Shown: positions 1-6,573, numbered from the stretch's first letter. The stretch is 10,612 nt of DNA from Candidatus Electronema nielsenii (GCA_026122915.1 JAGIXO010000054.1:1-10612); one strand, 5' to 3'. Numbers and translations are program-made. Notes: generated by a model not told the origin, from the sequence alone.

Positions 1-471
1 TATCGTGTCGCGCAGCTCCAGTGCTTCGGCCAAAGGCAGGCCGGAAGCCAGCGCGGGATCAAGCTCGACGATGCCGGAGCCTGCCTCGCTGATGCCCAGC
101 TCCTTGAATGAGCAGAGCATTCCCTCCGAAACCTGGCCGCGCACTTTGGCCTTTTTGATCTCCATGCCGCCTAGCAGCTTCGCGCCGGGCAGGGCAATGG
201 CGGTCACTAATCCGGCCCGGACATTGGGCGCGCCGCAGACGATGGGCAGGACTTTGTCGCCGACTTCCACCTCGCAGAGAGTCAGTCGGTCGGCATCAGG
301 ATGCTTGCGCACAGACAGCACCTTGGCGGTCTTAACCACATCCAGCCCGGCGTGCAGCTCCTGCACCGCCTCCACTTCCAAGCCAAGCATGGTCAGGCGG
401 TCGGCAAGCTGCGCTGCGGTCAAACCGTCAAGGGAGAGATATTGGCCAAGCCAGCTGAGGGTGAATTTCAT
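1..471 (-). CDS. pheT: Phenylalanyl-tRNA synthetase beta chain, N-terminal part (cut by window edge)
   Basis: Beta subunit of the alpha2-beta2 enzyme that charges tRNA-Phe in the cytoplasm; it carries tRNA-binding and editing modules. Only the first 157 residues are visible, and the gene runs off the left end of the window. The start MKFTLSWLGQYL is the usual PheT opening. Residues about 40-150 form the EMAP/Trbp111-type tRNA-binding domain, with HPDADRL (57-63), VCGAPNVRAG (78-87) and SEGMLCS (115-121) all intact. The ATG at 471 is the only sensible start. The sequence before it (AGCAAGAATCTT) holds only a weak Shine-Dalgarno. pheT normally follows pheS directly, but here about 1 kb of other ORFs lies between, and the nearest upstream stop is 27 bases away. 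Identification is very secure; no defect is seen in the visible part. Confidence 0.96.
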   Translation of the reverse strand, partial: MKFTLSWLGQYLSLDGLTAAQLADRLTMLGLEVEAVQELHAGLDVVKTAKVLSVRKHPDADRLTLCEVEVGDKVLPIVCGAPNVRAGLVTAIALPGAKLLGGMEIKKAKVRGQVSEGMLCSFKELGISEAGSGIVELDPALASGLPLAEALELRDTI

Positions 472-498
472 AAGATTCTTGCTGCGCTGAACTTATTG

Positions 499-879
499 TT
501 ATTCCAGTCCGAACTGCGCTTTCTGCATCAGTTTATCGTTTTGGAATATTGCATTCATGTTGCTGCCGTTGGGGTTGATCCATTGATACATGACCGTTTC
601 AATGGCATCTACAACACCCGGAACACCGTCCATGTGATTACGGGATGATTCTTGCCCTTGGGCACCAATGATTTCGATAACCTGATGGTACGACATACCG
701 TTTTCAATTTTCTGATATTTAGTGAACGTCACTATCTGCTGATTGATGCTGGGCAGTGTCAACGAAGGAGAGTTTCGAGTAAAAATACTGAAATTGAAGC
801 TATATACAATTACAATTAGACCAACAAAAAATGCTGCGCCTAAAATTCCGCTGAGTCTAACTTCTAATTTTTTATTCAC
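499..879 (-). CDS. Membrane-anchored DUF3862/BLIP-like domain protein
   Basis: Predicted 126-residue protein of unknown function. One hydrophobic segment (about residues 10-30) is followed by a C-terminal domain of about 75 residues. That domain has the look of the DUF3862/BamE-like (beta-lactamase-inhibitor-protein-like) fold: KYQKIENGMSYHQVIEIIG (54-72), then YQW (98-100) and GSNMNAIFQNDKLMQKAQFG (105-124). The GTG start was chosen because it overlaps the stop of the upstream zinc-ribbon ORF as GTGA, which suits coupled translation. The frame stays open upstream to an ATG at 942, but that stretch overlaps the zinc-ribbon coding sequence and is rich in Arg/Lys/Ser without conserved features. 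Zinc ribbon, membrane segment and such a domain often occur in one chain, so this may be the second half of a frameshifted gene. The DNA is AT-richer than pheS and pheT. Function is not known. Confidence 0.6.
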   Translation of the reverse strand: MNKKLEVRLSGILGAAFFVGLIVIVYSFNFSIFTRNSPSLTLPSINQQIVTFTKYQKIENGMSYHQVIEIIGAQGQESSRNHMDGVPGVVDAIETVMYQWINPNGSNMNAIFQNDKLMQKAQFGLE

Positions 880-1115
880 TGAGAGCCGCAACCAGGACAA
901 GCTGTAGCTTTTTTGCTTATCTCTTTTCCGCAATCTTCGCATTGAGACAGCGATGATCCGGCACTTTCTCTTTGTTCAGAATACCATTCTTTTGCTTTGT
1001 CGATCAAGTTAGCGATGACACTTTCATTCATCCGATCAATTCTTGCTCGCCTAACGACAGCACGTTTTGCCTGTTTTGCTCTTTCTTCTCTTTCCGACTG
1101 AATATCGTAACCCAT
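876..1115 (-). CDS. Small zinc-ribbon protein
   Basis: 79-residue ORF. The N-terminal 50 residues are highly charged and probably helical. The C-terminus is a zinc ribbon with C59-x2-C62 and C73-x2-C76 in the CEDCGKEISKK...CPGCGSQ pattern typical of the 'zinc-ribbon domain' at the head of many small membrane proteins. The ATG at 1115 is supported by GGAGG at 1127-1131, 11 bases upstream. The chain stops three residues after the last metal cysteine, where related proteins usually continue into a membrane helix. Such a helix is present in the next ORF, which begins inside this stop codon (GTGA). Either two coupled genes or one gene broken by a single-base change fits. No specific function can be assigned. 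Confidence 0.55.
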   Translation of the reverse strand: MGYDIQSEREERAKQAKRAVVRRARIDRMNESVIANLIDKAKEWYSEQRESAGSSLSQCEDCGKEISKKATACPGCGSQ

Positions 1116-1126
1116 TGCTCAATTAA

Positions 1127-1131
1127 CCTCC
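1127..1131 (-). promoter_or_regulatory. Ribosome binding site of the zinc-ribbon ORF
   Basis: GGAGG on the minus strand, 11 bases before the ATG at 1115. It is the clearest ribosome binding site in the pheS-pheT insert and fixes the start of that ORF. Confidence 0.6.
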
Positions 1132-1205
1132 AATTAGCACCAAGTTGCTTATTTGCTGAAAGCGAACCAGCAATAGTTCGCAATTGAACACTGCTATCAC
1201 AGCAT

Positions 1206-1454
1206 TCAAACTGACCATTCATCACGTAGACACTTTTGATAGTTCAGCCCGTCCTGCTGCTTGTCACGCCAAAGCCCGAAAGCAGGATGCTCCCGCAAGC
1301 TGCCTTTTGGATGCCATAGTTCAGCCCGTTCAAAAAAAAACTTGGGCAGATGCGGCACATCGGAATAATCTATCTCTTCATCCGTCATGCTTTCTAAAGC
1401 TGCCCAGTCGGTCTTGGAAATATGATTCACTGCGGAATCCGCTGTTTCCTGCAT
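1206..1454 (-). CDS. Antitoxin-like protein (BrnA-like N-terminus, VapB-like C-terminus)
   Basis: 82-residue ORF just downstream of pheS. Residues 13-48 (SKTDWAALESMTDEEIDYSD, then a P-x-L-x-x-FF pattern) match the acidic N-terminal segment shared by BrnA-type antitoxins. Residues 50-65 (KGSLREHPAFGLWRDK) instead resemble the C-terminal tail of AbrB/Phd-VapB-type antitoxins, which binds the toxin (usual form: SL-x-x-HP-x-FG-M-W-x-DR). The usual BrnA ribbon-helix-helix part is missing, so the protein looks like a chimera or a rearranged remnant. No PIN, BrnT or other toxin ORF follows; the next 90 bases on this strand are not convincingly coding. The start codon has no good ribosome binding site. 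The family link rests on motif memory only, so confidence is moderate. Confidence 0.5.
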   Translation of the reverse strand: MQETADSAVNHISKTDWAALESMTDEEIDYSDVPHLPKFFFERAELWHPKGSLREHPAFGLWRDKQQDGLNYQKCLRDEWSV

Positions 1455-1517
1455 GTCATCTACAATTCAATTGGAAGGTAAAGAATACCGCACAACCACA
1501 ATGACATAGTTTTCAAA

Positions 1518-2525
1518 CTAGAACTGCCTGAGAAAACGCAAATCGTTCTCGTAATACAGGCGGATATCATCAATGCCGTATTTGAGCATGGCGATGCGCT
1601 CCACGCCGAGGCCGAAAGCGAAGCCGGAGAACTGCTCCGGGTCGTAGCCAACCATCTTCATCACCGCCGGATCAATCATGCCCGCGCCGAGAATTTCTAT
1701 CCAGCCACTCTGCTTGCAGACCCGGCAACCCTTACCCTTGCAGATCACGCAGGCAATATCAACTTCCGCGCTGGGTTCGGTAAAGGGGAAGAAGCTGGGC
1801 CGGAAGCGCAGGGGCAGGTCGCCTTGGAAGATGCGACGGATGAAAAGAGACAGCACCCCTTTTAGATCGGCGAAGGAAACTTGACGGTCCACTAATAATC
1901 CCTCAACCTGATGGAACATCGGGGTGTGGGTGATGTCGGAGTCGCAGCGATAGACCTTACCTGGCGCGATGTAGCGTAAGGGCGGCTCCTGCTTCTCCAT
2001 GATCCGCGCCTGCATCGTCGAGGTTTGGGTACGCAGCAGCAGGTAATCAGAGACATAGAAGGTGTCGTGCATGTCTCTGGCCGGATGATGGGCCGGGATG
2101 TTGAGAGCCTCGAAGTTATAGTATTCGGTCTCAACGTCCGGGCCTTCAGCCACGGCAAAGCCCAGCCCCTCGAAGACGGCGCAGATTTCCTCCATCACTT
2201 GGGTGACAGGGTGCAGCTTGCCGGAGGGGATGAAGCGGCCCGGCAGGCTGAGGTCAAGAGCTTGCTTGACCGTCTTGCTGCCTGCCTCAAGCCCCTCTTT
2301 CTTGACCTGAAAGAGGCTTTCCACTTCCTGCTTGACCGTATTAGCTAACTGACCCAAGCGAGGCCGGTCTTCTGGCGTAGCCTGAGCAAGCTGCTTCATG
2401 GCATTGGCCAGCAGACCTTTCCGGCCCAGATACTTGACCCGGACTTCCTCCAACTCGGCCTGATTGCTGACTGAATGCAGAGACGCTTCGGCCTCGGCCT
2501 TCAGTCCCCGCAGTACCTCTTCCAT
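1518..2525 (-). CDS. pheS: Phenylalanyl-tRNA synthetase alpha chain
   Basis: Catalytic alpha subunit of cytoplasmic Phe-tRNA synthetase (phenylalanine + ATP + tRNA-Phe to Phe-tRNA). It has 335 residues, within the usual range. The N-terminal coiled-coil arm (about 1-85) is followed by the class II catalytic core: HPARDMHDTFYV (147-158), RTQTSTMQARIM (165-176), motif 2 around PGKVYRCDSDITHTPMFHQVEG (188-209), FRPSFFPFTEPSAEV (241-255) and motif 3 GFAFGLGVERIAMLKYGIDD (301-320). A cysteine cluster C259, C262, C267, C270 sits in the CVICKGKGCRVC loop, as in many bacterial PheS proteins. The ATG at 2525 lies 2 bases after the rplT stop, so the two are in one operon. The partner pheT is separated from it here by about 1 kb, which is unusual. 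Confidence 0.98.
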   Translation of the reverse strand: MEEVLRGLKAEAEASLHSVSNQAELEEVRVKYLGRKGLLANAMKQLAQATPEDRPRLGQLANTVKQEVESLFQVKKEGLEAGSKTVKQALDLSLPGRFIPSGKLHPVTQVMEEICAVFEGLGFAVAEGPDVETEYYNFEALNIPAHHPARDMHDTFYVSDYLLLRTQTSTMQARIMEKQEPPLRYIAPGKVYRCDSDITHTPMFHQVEGLLVDRQVSFADLKGVLSLFIRRIFQGDLPLRFRPSFFPFTEPSAEVDIACVICKGKGCRVCKQSGWIEILGAGMIDPAVMKMVGYDPEQFSGFAFGLGVERIAMLKYGIDDIRLYYENDLRFLRQF

Positions 2526-2527
2526 GT

Positions 2528-2881
2528 TTAAGCGGAAGGTTGGGCGGCTTTGACTACCGCGCCAAAGGCTGACGGATCAACAATCGCCAGATTGGACAGC
2601 ACCTTGCGATCCAGCTCAATACCAGCTTGGCTTAAACCGTGAATCAACTTGCTGTAGCTGATGCCGTTCAGTTTAGCGGCAGCACTGATGCGGGTGATCC
2701 ACAGGGCGCGGAAATTGCGCTTATTGGTTCTTCTGTCCCGATATGCATAGCAAAGGGCGCGGTCAACGGCCTCAGCAGCGGTGCGGAAAAGACGGCTTCT
2801 GCCGCCCCTGAATCCTTTGGCTAAGGTCAGAACTTTATTTCTTCTGCGGCGGGCCTTAAACCCGCGTGTGGCGCGTGGCAT
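2528..2881 (-). CDS. rplT: 50S ribosomal protein L20
   Basis: 117-residue basic protein that binds 23S rRNA early in large-subunit assembly and, in studied bacteria, represses its own operon. The N-terminal extended arm (MPRATRGFKARRRRNKVL) and the globular domain (about 60-117, with RTNKRNFRALWITRI and NGISYSKLIHGL) are complete and of normal length. The ATG has GGAG about 10 bases upstream. It follows rpmI after 49 bases and precedes pheS by 2 bases, the standard infC-rpmI-rplT-pheS order. Confidence 0.98.
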   Translation of the reverse strand: MPRATRGFKARRRRNKVLTLAKGFRGGRSRLFRTAAEAVDRALCYAYRDRRTNKRNFRALWITRISAAAKLNGISYSKLIHGLSQAGIELDRKVLSNLAIVDPSAFGAVVKAAQPSA

Positions 2882-2930
2882 AGTAATTGCACTCCGTTAT
2901 GGTGTTGCTGAAAATTCCTTCAAAAACTGT

Positions 2931-3128
2931 TTACAGATAAGGCAGCATCCGCCGCACGTTTTTGGTATCTACTGCATCTAAGATGCCGTTCTGTCGAATC
3001 CGTCGCTTCCGCTTGGTGCTTTTTGAAGTCAGGATGTGGGAACCAAAGGCTTTAGCGTGACGGACTTTACCGGTGGCGGTCAGTTTGAACCGTTTCGCCG
3101 CTCCCCGGTGGGTTTTCATTTTAGGCAT
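2931..3128 (-). CDS. rpmI: 50S ribosomal protein L35
   Basis: 65-residue basic ribosomal protein, complete. The MPKMKTHRGAAKRFKLTATGK opening and the lysine/arginine-rich centre are diagnostic. The ATG at 3128 is preceded by AAGGAG at 3137-3142, a strong ribosome binding site. In the 68-base infC-rpmI spacer a small inverted repeat (TACGC at 3155-3159 with GCGTA at 3169-3173) could form a hairpin. In enterobacteria L20 represses this operon at an RNA site near rpmI, but I cannot show that this hairpin plays that role. Confidence 0.98.
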   Translation of the reverse strand: MPKMKTHRGAAKRFKLTATGKVRHAKAFGSHILTSKSTKRKRRIRQNGILDAVDTKNVRRMLPYL

Positions 3129-3196
3129 GATATCTACTCCTTGTAGGGCGCAGCTACGCTTACATGTTGCGTACAGATTGCGCGGGTTGCTGTTTT

Positions 3197-3754
3197 TTAT
3201 GCTACGGGTTTCGGCCCGACAAACATAATCATGAACCGTCCTTCCATCGTCGGTTCTTGAAGAATGACGCAGTGTTCTCGTAAAGCATCGGCGATTTTCT
3301 TGATCGCCTCCATACCCACGGTCTGAGCATGAACAATCTCTCGCCCACGGAACTGCATAGTCACTTTGACTTTGTTTTTCTTTTCAACAAATTTCAAGAT
3401 GTTCTTGATCTTGAAATCCAAGTCGTGTTCCTCGGTTTTTGGCCGGAACTTCACTTCCTTGGTTTCAATGACCGTTTGCTTCTTTTTCGCTTCCTGCTGC
3501 TTCTTTTTCAGCTCATAGCGGTATTTGTCGAAATTCATCACCCGACAGACCGGTGGTTTGGCTTTGTCAGAAATTTCCACCAAATCCATACCCTGCTCTT
3601 CAGCGATTTGTCTGGCCCGTGATGAGGAGACAAGGCCAATCTGCTCGCCATCGTCCCCCAGCAGGCGGACTTCAGGATAGCGGATATCCTCGTTGATTCT
3701 AACTTTGAGTTCCTGACTCTGCGCGCCTTTCTTGGGTTTCCGTTTGTTATCCAT
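3197..3754 (-). CDS. infC: Translation initiation factor IF-3
   Basis: 185-residue IF-3, which binds the 30S subunit, blocks early 50S joining and checks start codon and initiator tRNA. The N-domain includes VRINEDIRYPEVRLLG (18-33) and the central segment includes PPVCRVMNFDKYRYE. A lysine-rich linker (KKKQQEAKKKQ) leads to the C-domain with EVKFRPKTEEHDLDFK and the late MQFRGREI box. The start is an ordinary ATG, so the AUU-type start used by E. coli to autoregulate infC is not seen. The GGAG before it is only 3 bases away, a short spacing. The gene begins 12 bases after the thrS stop and is in the same operon. Confidence 0.98.
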   Translation of the reverse strand: MDNKRKPKKGAQSQELKVRINEDIRYPEVRLLGDDGEQIGLVSSSRARQIAEEQGMDLVEISDKAKPPVCRVMNFDKYRYELKKKQQEAKKKQTVIETKEVKFRPKTEEHDLDFKIKNILKFVEKKNKVKVTMQFRGREIVHAQTVGMEAIKKIADALREHCVILQEPTMEGRFMIMFVGPKPVA

Positions 3755-3766
3755 TATCTCCGTCTG

Positions 3767-5701
3767 TCAGACTGCTGTTTCTTCGCATTCCCGGCGCACC
3801 AAGGCCGAGAATTCCTGCGGTGACATGGGCGGCAGATTTTCGCCGCTGCGCTTGCGCACCGTGATCATGCCGTCCTGCATCTCGCGGTCGCCCGCAATCA
3901 GCATATAAGGCACCTTCATCAACTGCGCTTCCCGAATCTTATAATTGAGCTTTTCGTTGCGCAGATCAACTTCCGCCCGGATGCCTGCTTTGCGCAGCTC
4001 GGCCAGCACGTGGCCGCAGTATTCGCCTTGGCTGTCAGTGATGTTCATGATCCGCGCTTGCTCCGGGGCCAGCCAAAGCGGGAAGGCTCCAGCGTAATGC
4101 TCAATCAACACCCCGATGAAACGTTCCAGCGAACCCATCAGGGCGCGGTGAATCATGATCGGCTGATGCTCTGCGCCGTCCTGACCAGTATAGGTCATGC
4201 CAAAGCGTTCAGGTAGATTGAAATCCACCTGAATCGTCGAGCATTGCCACGAACGACCGAGCTGATCTTTGATCTTGATATCGATCTTCGGGCCGTAGAA
4301 CACACCCTCGCCGGGATCAACCGAATAGGCCAGCCCTTTCTTGTCCATCGCCTGTTGGAGAGACTGCGTGGCTAACTCCCAGTGCGCGTCACTGCCCACA
4401 TATTTAGCTGGTCTGGTGGACAGGTACACATCATACTCGCTGAAGCCGAATGTCTTGAGGACATGCAGGTTCAGATCAATGATGTTGAAAATTTCTTCCT
4501 CAAGCTGATCAGGGCGGCAGAAAATATGCGCATCATCTTGGGTGAAACCGCGTACCCGCATCAGGCCGTGCAAAGCACCGGCTCGCTCGTAGCGATAAAC
4601 CGTACCCAGCTCGCACCAGCGAATAGGAAACTCGCGGTAGCTATGTGGCTCGGCCTTGTAGACCCCAATGTGGAAGGGGCAGTTCATCGGTTTGAGCTGA
4701 TAGGCCACTTCATCGATATCCATGGCCGAATACATATTTTCAGCGTAGAAATCGAGATGGCCAGAGGTCTTCCACAAATCTTGGCGGGCAATGTGCGGCG
4801 TGTAGAGGAGCTGATAGCCGTTCTGGTAATGGGCATCCTTCCAGTAGTCCTCGATCAGCCTTCGCAGCAGGGCACCGCGTGGCTGCCAAAGAATCAAGCC
4901 CGGCCCAATCTCGTCCTGAATGGTGAAGAGCTTCAGCTCTTTGCCCAGCCTGCGGTGGTCGCGCCGCTTGGCCTCCTCAATCCGCTCCAGATACTGCTTC
5001 AGTTCTTTGAGATCATAGAAGGCAGTGCCGTAAATCCTAGTCAGCATGGGGTTCTTTTCATCGCCCCGCCAATACGAACCGGCCACGCGCAGCAGTTTAA
5101 AGCTCTTCAGCCACGAGGTGTCCGGGATATGCGGCCCCCGGCAAAGGTCAATAAACTCGCCCTGCTGATACAGCGAAACAACCGTTTCACCCTTTGCCTC
5201 TAAATCTTTTATCAGCTCGACCTTGTAGGTTTCATTTTGCTTGGCAAAGAAATCAATTGCCTCAGCAATCGGCAGCTCCCGGCGCGAGAAAAGTAAGGCG
5301 GCCTTGACGATAGCAGCCATCCGCTCTTCGATAGCGGCGAAGTCATCTGGCGTAAAGGCAGGTTGCCGATCAAAATCGTAATAGTAGCCGTCCTCGATAG
5401 CCGGGCCAATAGTCACTTTTACATCCTGGCCAAACAGCTCTTTGACTGCCTGCGCCATAATATGAGCGGCAGAATGGCGAAGAATCTGTAAACCTTCTTC
5501 CGACTCAGCAGGAATAAGCTCCAGCGTGGCATCTTCGTGCAGTGACGCAGAAAGATCAACTGTTTTGCCGTTACACCGTACTGCTACGGCCTGCTTGCGC
5601 TGCTTGCCAGAGACCAACTCCTTGAGCGTGTCCTGGGCGGCAATGCCTGCTGGAAAGCTCTTCGCTTCGCCGCCGGAGATGGAGACTGCTATGGAAGTCA
5701 T
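3767..5701 (-). CDS. thrS: Threonyl-tRNA synthetase
   Basis: Charges tRNA-Thr and edits Ser-tRNA-Thr; zinc-dependent class II enzyme of the cytoplasm. From the ATG at 5701 it is 644 residues, the normal length. Order: TGS domain (about 1-65); editing domain with HSAAH (76-80) and CRGPH (187-191); catalytic core with zinc ligands C341 (MNCPFH), H392 (DDAHIF) and H518 (MIHRALMG); and an anticodon-binding domain from about 545. A TTG at 5719 in the same frame would add six residues. The ATG is preferred because it overlaps the stop of the upstream ORF as ATGA, and because the product then opens in the TGS domain. Neither start has a strong Shine-Dalgarno, in line with translational coupling. No T-box or similar leader is seen. 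First gene of the thrS-infC-rpmI-rplT-pheS cluster. Confidence 0.97.
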   Translation of the reverse strand: MTSIAVSISGGEAKSFPAGIAAQDTLKELVSGKQRKQAVAVRCNGKTVDLSASLHEDATLELIPAESEEGLQILRHSAAHIMAQAVKELFGQDVKVTIGPAIEDGYYYDFDRQPAFTPDDFAAIEERMAAIVKAALLFSRRELPIAEAIDFFAKQNETYKVELIKDLEAKGETVVSLYQQGEFIDLCRGPHIPDTSWLKSFKLLRVAGSYWRGDEKNPMLTRIYGTAFYDLKELKQYLERIEEAKRRDHRRLGKELKLFTIQDEIGPGLILWQPRGALLRRLIEDYWKDAHYQNGYQLLYTPHIARQDLWKTSGHLDFYAENMYSAMDIDEVAYQLKPMNCPFHIGVYKAEPHSYREFPIRWCELGTVYRYERAGALHGLMRVRGFTQDDAHIFCRPDQLEEEIFNIIDLNLHVLKTFGFSEYDVYLSTRPAKYVGSDAHWELATQSLQQAMDKKGLAYSVDPGEGVFYGPKIDIKIKDQLGRSWQCSTIQVDFNLPERFGMTYTGQDGAEHQPIMIHRALMGSLERFIGVLIEHYAGAFPLWLAPEQARIMNITDSQGEYCGHVLAELRKAGIRAEVDLRNEKLNYKIREAQLMKVPYMLIAGDREMQDGMITVRKRSGENLPPMSPQEFSALVRRECEETAV

Positions 5702-6126
5702 GAGTTCTGCTGCTGACAAAGAATAGAATATATATAAACTTCCGACTGTTCATTACCTTGAGCAATAATCTCTCCCTCGGCCTGTATCCCTTTGACTATG
5801 TCAACAGAATTACCTGTAGGGGAATTACCTGTAGGGGAATTACCTGCAGGGAAAAGTTCATTCACAATCTCCTTAGCAACATTATCTATACTTGGAATAC
5901 CACCTTTCCTTCCTTTACAACAAGTGGTTCGGAAACAAATAATATACTTTTTCCCTATATCAGGAAAAAAATGTTCTGATCCTTTCTGAATCTTTTCCTT
6001 ATATTTATCTTTAACATCTTGCAATGTATCTTTATGTCCCTGTGATCCCTTTGTACGAACTTCATCAATGATGAAATGCCTTTCAAGTTTAACGCAAACT
6101 TGAGGAAGCGGAAGGTAAAATGCCAT
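5698..6126 (-). CDS. Small AT-rich ORF, possibly a diverged RusA-like nuclease
   Basis: 142-residue ORF with a good ribosome binding site (AAAGGAG at 6137-6143, 10 bases before the ATG at 6126). It ends inside the thrS start (ATGA). The opening MAFYLPLP, a strand KKYIICFRT and the segment PSIDNVAKEIVNELF recall the RusA family of phage Holliday-junction resolvases, where P-D-x-D-N-x-x-K carries two catalytic aspartates. Here the first is serine, so activity is doubtful. A later VDIVKGIQAEGEI may correspond to the third acidic position. Between these blocks lies a GNSPT pentapeptide repeat encoded by a 15-bp tandem repeat. The DNA is visibly AT-richer than thrS, hinting at foreign origin, and the gene sits just after a tRNA gene. 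Coding status is fairly likely; the RusA link is weak. Confidence 0.5.
   Translation of the reverse strand: MAFYLPLPQVCVKLERHFIIDEVRTKGSQGHKDTLQDVKDKYKEKIQKGSEHFFPDIGKKYIICFRTTCCKGRKGGIPSIDNVAKEIVNELFPAGNSPTGNSPTGNSVDIVKGIQAEGEIIAQGNEQSEVYIYSILCQQQNS
5807..5851 (-). repeat. Three tandem 15-bp units inside the ORF upstream of thrS
   Basis: GAATTACCTGTAGGG (plus-strand reading) occurs at 5807-5821 and 5822-5836, and with one change (T to C) at 5837-5851. Because 15 is a multiple of three, the array adds GNSPT-type pentapeptides without breaking the frame. Near-identical units point to recent slippage or expansion. Confidence 0.95.
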
Positions 6127-6158
6127 TTTTTACTCGCTCCTTTCTATGCTTTTGAATT

Positions 6159-6211
6159 AAAAAAGGAAAGGCTAAAAAGCCAGACACTGCATCATCTGAC
6201 CTTTAGCCTTT
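6159..6211 (-). terminator. Rho-independent terminator of tRNA-Val
   Basis: On the minus strand AAAGGCTAAA (6211-6202) pairs perfectly with TTTAGCCTTT (6176-6167). An inner CAGA/TCTG pair lies in the loop, and CCTTTTTT follows (ending at 6159). It begins 19 bases after the tRNA 3' end. The next ORF downstream starts only 33 bases beyond, leaving little room for a separate promoter, so it may act partly by read-through. Confidence 0.75.
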
Positions 6212-6230
6212 GTGCCCTGTGCTTTAAAAT

Positions 6231-6305
6231 TGGTAGGCACGGGCGGTTTCGAACCGCCGACTTCTACCGTGTCAGGGTAGCGCTCTCCCACTGAGCTACG
6301 TGCCT
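6231..6305 (-). tRNA. tRNA-Val (anticodon GAC)
   Basis: Full cloverleaf of 75 bases with the CCA end encoded. Acceptor stem AGGCACG/CGTGCCT with discriminator A; D stem GCTC/GAGC; anticodon stem CTACC/GGTAG around loop CTGACAC, giving anticodon GAC (reads GUC and GUU); variable loop AAGTC; T arm GGCGG-TTCGAAA-CCGCC. All stems pair without mismatch. A promoter lies upstream and a hairpin terminator downstream, so it seems to be its own transcription unit. Confidence 0.97.
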
Positions 6306-6323
6306 GCTGCAAGATTTTTCTCT

Positions 6324-6353
6324 ATTATTTCTCAAAAACGTGCTGACTGTCAG
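6324..6353 (-). promoter_or_regulatory. Predicted sigma-70 promoter of tRNA-Val
   Basis: Minus strand: -35 CTGACA (6353-6348, 5 of 6 to consensus), 18-base spacer, -10 AATAAT (6329-6324, 5 of 6). The tRNA 5' end is 18 bases after the -10 box, so a short 5' leader would be trimmed by RNase P. Position and match are good; no experimental evidence. Confidence 0.5.
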
Positions 6354-6489
6354 ACTCACCACGCTCTCATAAGGTTGGAACATATTACGCCATCGAAAAC
6401 AGAATGTCAATTACCAATAAACCGGGGTGCCTGTCAAGGAAAATAAGAGCAGATGCGCTTCATTTTCTGGCAGCAAGGAGGTCTCGTGG

Positions 6490-6573
6490 ATGTATTTATT
6501 TGTTGCGATGAGCAGTTACTCAATCTCTGCTCTGCAATTTTTTGCTGAAGTATCGACAACAAGACTCGTTTAA
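6490..6573 (+). CDS. Possible 27-residue small protein
   Basis: ATG at 6490 preceded by AAGGAGG (6475-6481) with an 8-base spacer, close to an ideal ribosome binding site and the best one in the 6306-6662 intergenic region. The product (MYLFVAMSSYSISALQFFAE and seven more residues) has a mildly hydrophobic first half. I recognise no family, and an ORF this short can arise by chance; the ribosome binding site is the main support. Apart from this ORF and the two divergent promoters, I see nothing else in 6306-6662. Confidence 0.25.
   Translation: MYLFVAMSSYSISALQFFAEVSTTRLV

Noticed and set aside
1028..1225. 65-codon minus-strand frame overlapping the end of the antitoxin-like ORF, considered as its toxin
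   Set aside because: No PIN, BrnT or RelE features; its second half is an out-of-frame reading of the zinc-ribbon gene, which has a proper ribosome binding site.
4382..5203. 273-codon open frame on the plus strand opposite thrS
   Set aside because: Shadow of thrS, whose every motif is intact on the minus strand.
5702..5760. T-box or threonine-responsive leader before thrS
   Set aside because: No T-box sequence or stem series; the space is taken up by an ORF overlapping the thrS start.
5698..6305. Integrated element using the tRNA-Val 3' end as attachment site
   Set aside because: The neighbouring ORF looks phage-like, but I found no second copy of the tRNA 3' end in the window and no integrase.
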